The translations under genes and the position numbers were made by a program. Of a stretch of 63,004 nucleotides of DNA, positions 61,793 to 63,004 are shown one piece after another; within the stretch, counting starts at the first letter, position 1, and the number at the start of each line of letters is the position of its first letter. The notes beneath the pieces were generated by a model that had not been told where the DNA came from, did no database searches, and saw only the letters and a program-made list of their open reading frames with translations. Source of the DNA: CAYRGC01 sp964423795 (GTDB taxonomy: Bacteria > Patescibacteriota > Gracilibacteria > Peribacterales > Peribacteraceae); contig CAYRGC010000006.1 of the NCBI GenBank assembly GCA_964423795.1, positions 1 to 63,004 on the forward strand, written 5' to 3'.

Positions 61793-63004
61793 ATGTCCGA
61801 CGAGAAGAAAGATCCGCAGAAGAAAGAGGAATCCGAGCAGCAGCCCCTCGCCGGAGGAGGCGAGACGCTCAGTTCGATCGGCCGCATCGCCCCGCGCCCG
61901 ATCGTCTCCGAGATGGAGGAGAGCTATCTCAACTACGCGATGAGCGTCATCGTCTCGCGCGCGCTTCCCGATGCCCGCGACGGTCTCAAACCCGTCCACC
62001 GCCGCATCCTCTACGCGATGCACGAGATCGGTCTCCGTTCCAACACCAAGTACCGCAAGAGCGCCACCGTCGTCGGTGACGTGCTCGGTAAGTATCACCC
62101 GCACGGCGACCAGTCGGTATATGACGCGCTCGTGCGCATGGCCCAGGAGTTCGCGATGCGTTACCCGCTCGTCGACGGCCAGGGAAACTTCGGTTCCATC
62201 GACGGCGATTCCGCCGCCGCCATGCGTTACACGGAGTGCCGCATGGAGAAGCTCACCGACGAGATGCTCCAGGACATCGAGAAGGAGACGGTCGACTTCG
62301 CCGCGACGTACGATGCGTCCCGCAAGGAGCCGATGGTGCTGCCGAGCAAAATCCCGAACCTGCTCGTCAATGGAACCGTGGGTATCGCCGTCGGTATGGC
62401 GACGAACATTCCGCCGCACAATCTTCGCGAGCTCATTCAGGCGACGCGCCATCTACTCGAGAATCCGGAGTCGTCCGTGGAGGATCTTCTCCAGTTCGTG
62501 CAAGGGCCCGATTTCCCGACGGGCGGCATCGTCTACGACAAGGAGGCGATCAAGCAGGCCTATCTCACGGGTCGCGGCTCCGTCGTGATCCGCGGCAAGG
62601 CCGACATCGAGGAGATGAGCGGCAACCGCTACCACATCCGCATCAGTGAGATCCCGTACCAGGTCAATAAGTCCGTGATGATTGAAAAAATGGCCCAGCT
62701 TGTCACCGATAAAGTGATTCAGGGCATCTCGGACATCCGCGACGAATCCGATCGCGACGGAATCCGCATCATCATCGAGCTCAAGAAGGACGCGTATCCG
62801 CAGAAGATCTTGAACCAGCTCTTCAAGCACACCGATCTGCAGACCAGTTTCGGCTACAACATGATCGCGCTGGCCGACGGCATCCAGCCGCGTCTGCTCA
62901 ACCTCCAGGAACTGCTCCAGCTCTTCATCGGTCATCGCCGCGTGGTCATCACCCGTCGCGTTACTTTCGACCGCGATCGCGCGAAGGAGCGTGCCCACAT
63001 CCTC
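61793..63004 (+). CDS. gyrA: DNA gyrase subunit A, N-terminal part
   Basis: The breakage-reunion subunit of gyrase; the gene runs off the right edge after ~404 codons. VSEMEESYLNYAMSVIVSRALPDARDGLKPVHRRILYAM is the classic start after an acidic extension of ~38 residues. The active-site Tyr is in AAMRYTE. In the quinolone region HPHGDQSVYDALVRMAQ has Gln where E. coli has Ser83, while the Asp87 position is kept. ParC is less likely from the opening and QGNFGSIDGDSAAAMRYTE, but cannot be fully excluded without the C-terminal GyrA box. Confidence 0.93.
   Translation, partial: MSDEKKDPQKKEESEQQPLAGGGETLSSIGRIAPRPIVSEMEESYLNYAMSVIVSRALPDARDGLKPVHRRILYAMHEIGLRSNTKYRKSATVVGDVLGKYHPHGDQSVYDALVRMAQEFAMRYPLVDGQGNFGSIDGDSAAAMRYTECRMEKLTDEMLQDIEKETVDFAATYDASRKEPMVLPSKIPNLLVNGTVGIAVGMATNIPPHNLRELIQATRHLLENPESSVEDLLQFVQGPDFPTGGIVYDKEAIKQAYLTGRGSVVIRGKADIEEMSGNRYHIRISEIPYQVNKSVMIEKMAQLVTDKVIQGISDIRDESDRDGIRIIIELKKDAYPQKILNQLFKHTDLQTSFGYNMIALADGIQPRLLNLQELLQLFIGHRRVVITRRVTFDRDRAKERAHIL

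Noticed and set aside
1..63004. UGA recoded as Gly (as in some Patescibacteria)
   Set aside because: Recognised genes such as lexA-neighbour pcrA, rsmA-side genes and the TyrA-PheA fusion end at UGA at their expected C-termini, and no internal UGA is needed to complete any gene.

Overview
The window is GC-rich (low 60s percent by eye), densely packed, and uses UGA as an ordinary stop codon (many genes end in TGA). It carries bacterial housekeeping genes (rpsO, rplJ/rplL, tig, secF, valS, gyrA, pnp, ruvA, rsmA, rsmI). Also present are small zinc-ribbon proteins, a YerC-type TrpR-like regulator, a Cys-repeat membrane protein, tandem PurP paralogues and few Shine-Dalgarno sites. This mix suggests an uncultured, reduced bacterium of the Patescibacteria/CPR type. 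That placement is inference; no marker here proves it.

Layout. 1-4.2 kb: the 3' end of a K+-independent H+-pyrophosphatase, a membrane-anchored methyltransferase, ComEC and RsmA. 4.2-9.5 kb: an aromatic amino acid block. A LysE-type exporter and an aminotransferase run leftward. Rightward, a promoter drives a short aromatic-rich leader ORF and an intrinsic terminator, then a prephenate-dehydratase-like protein and a TyrA-PheA fusion. 9.5-16.6 kb: small unknowns, YjbQ, a PcrA/UvrD helicase, RmuC, S15 and YerC. 16.8-24.4 kb: PNPase, FmdB-like zinc ribbon, ValS with a structured leader, and two small membrane proteins. 24.5-26.5 kb: an SOS pair (lexA, dinB) with a large operator-like palindrome. 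27-31 kb: a membrane protein, an LCP protein, a zinc ribbon, and rplL/rplJ behind an attenuator-like leader. 32-38 kb: a RelA-like synthetase with a decayed HD domain, a RelE/Phd toxin-antitoxin pair, trigger factor and SecF. 38.2-38.8 kb: a protein-free stretch that looks like a structured RNA gene. 39-45.5 kb: TPR, PfkB and large Ig/FN3 surface proteins, and tRNA-Cys. 46-49.9 kb: two PurP paralogues and a TerB-like protein. 50.3-52.4 kb: an intact tRNA-Ala surrounded by tRNA-Ala fragments and two 256-bp direct repeats bounding an AT-rich 1.4-kb cassette. 52.4-63 kb: SGNH-like protein, thioredoxin, Pgi, RuvA, an M23 peptidase, RsmI, a GT-C-like membrane protein, and the 5' part of gyrA.

Three themes run across the window. 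First, intrinsic terminators sit inside 5' leaders (aromatic operon, the gene at 14.0 kb, valS, pnp, rplJ), so premature termination may be a common control mode. Second, an unusual intergenic element built from 7-bp units, usually arranged as an inverted pair of arrays, occurs at five loci. Third, short dispersed palindromes occur between genes, in frame inside pcrA and valS, and inside tRNA-derived pseudogenes. Functional names are from family recognition by eye; no database search was run.
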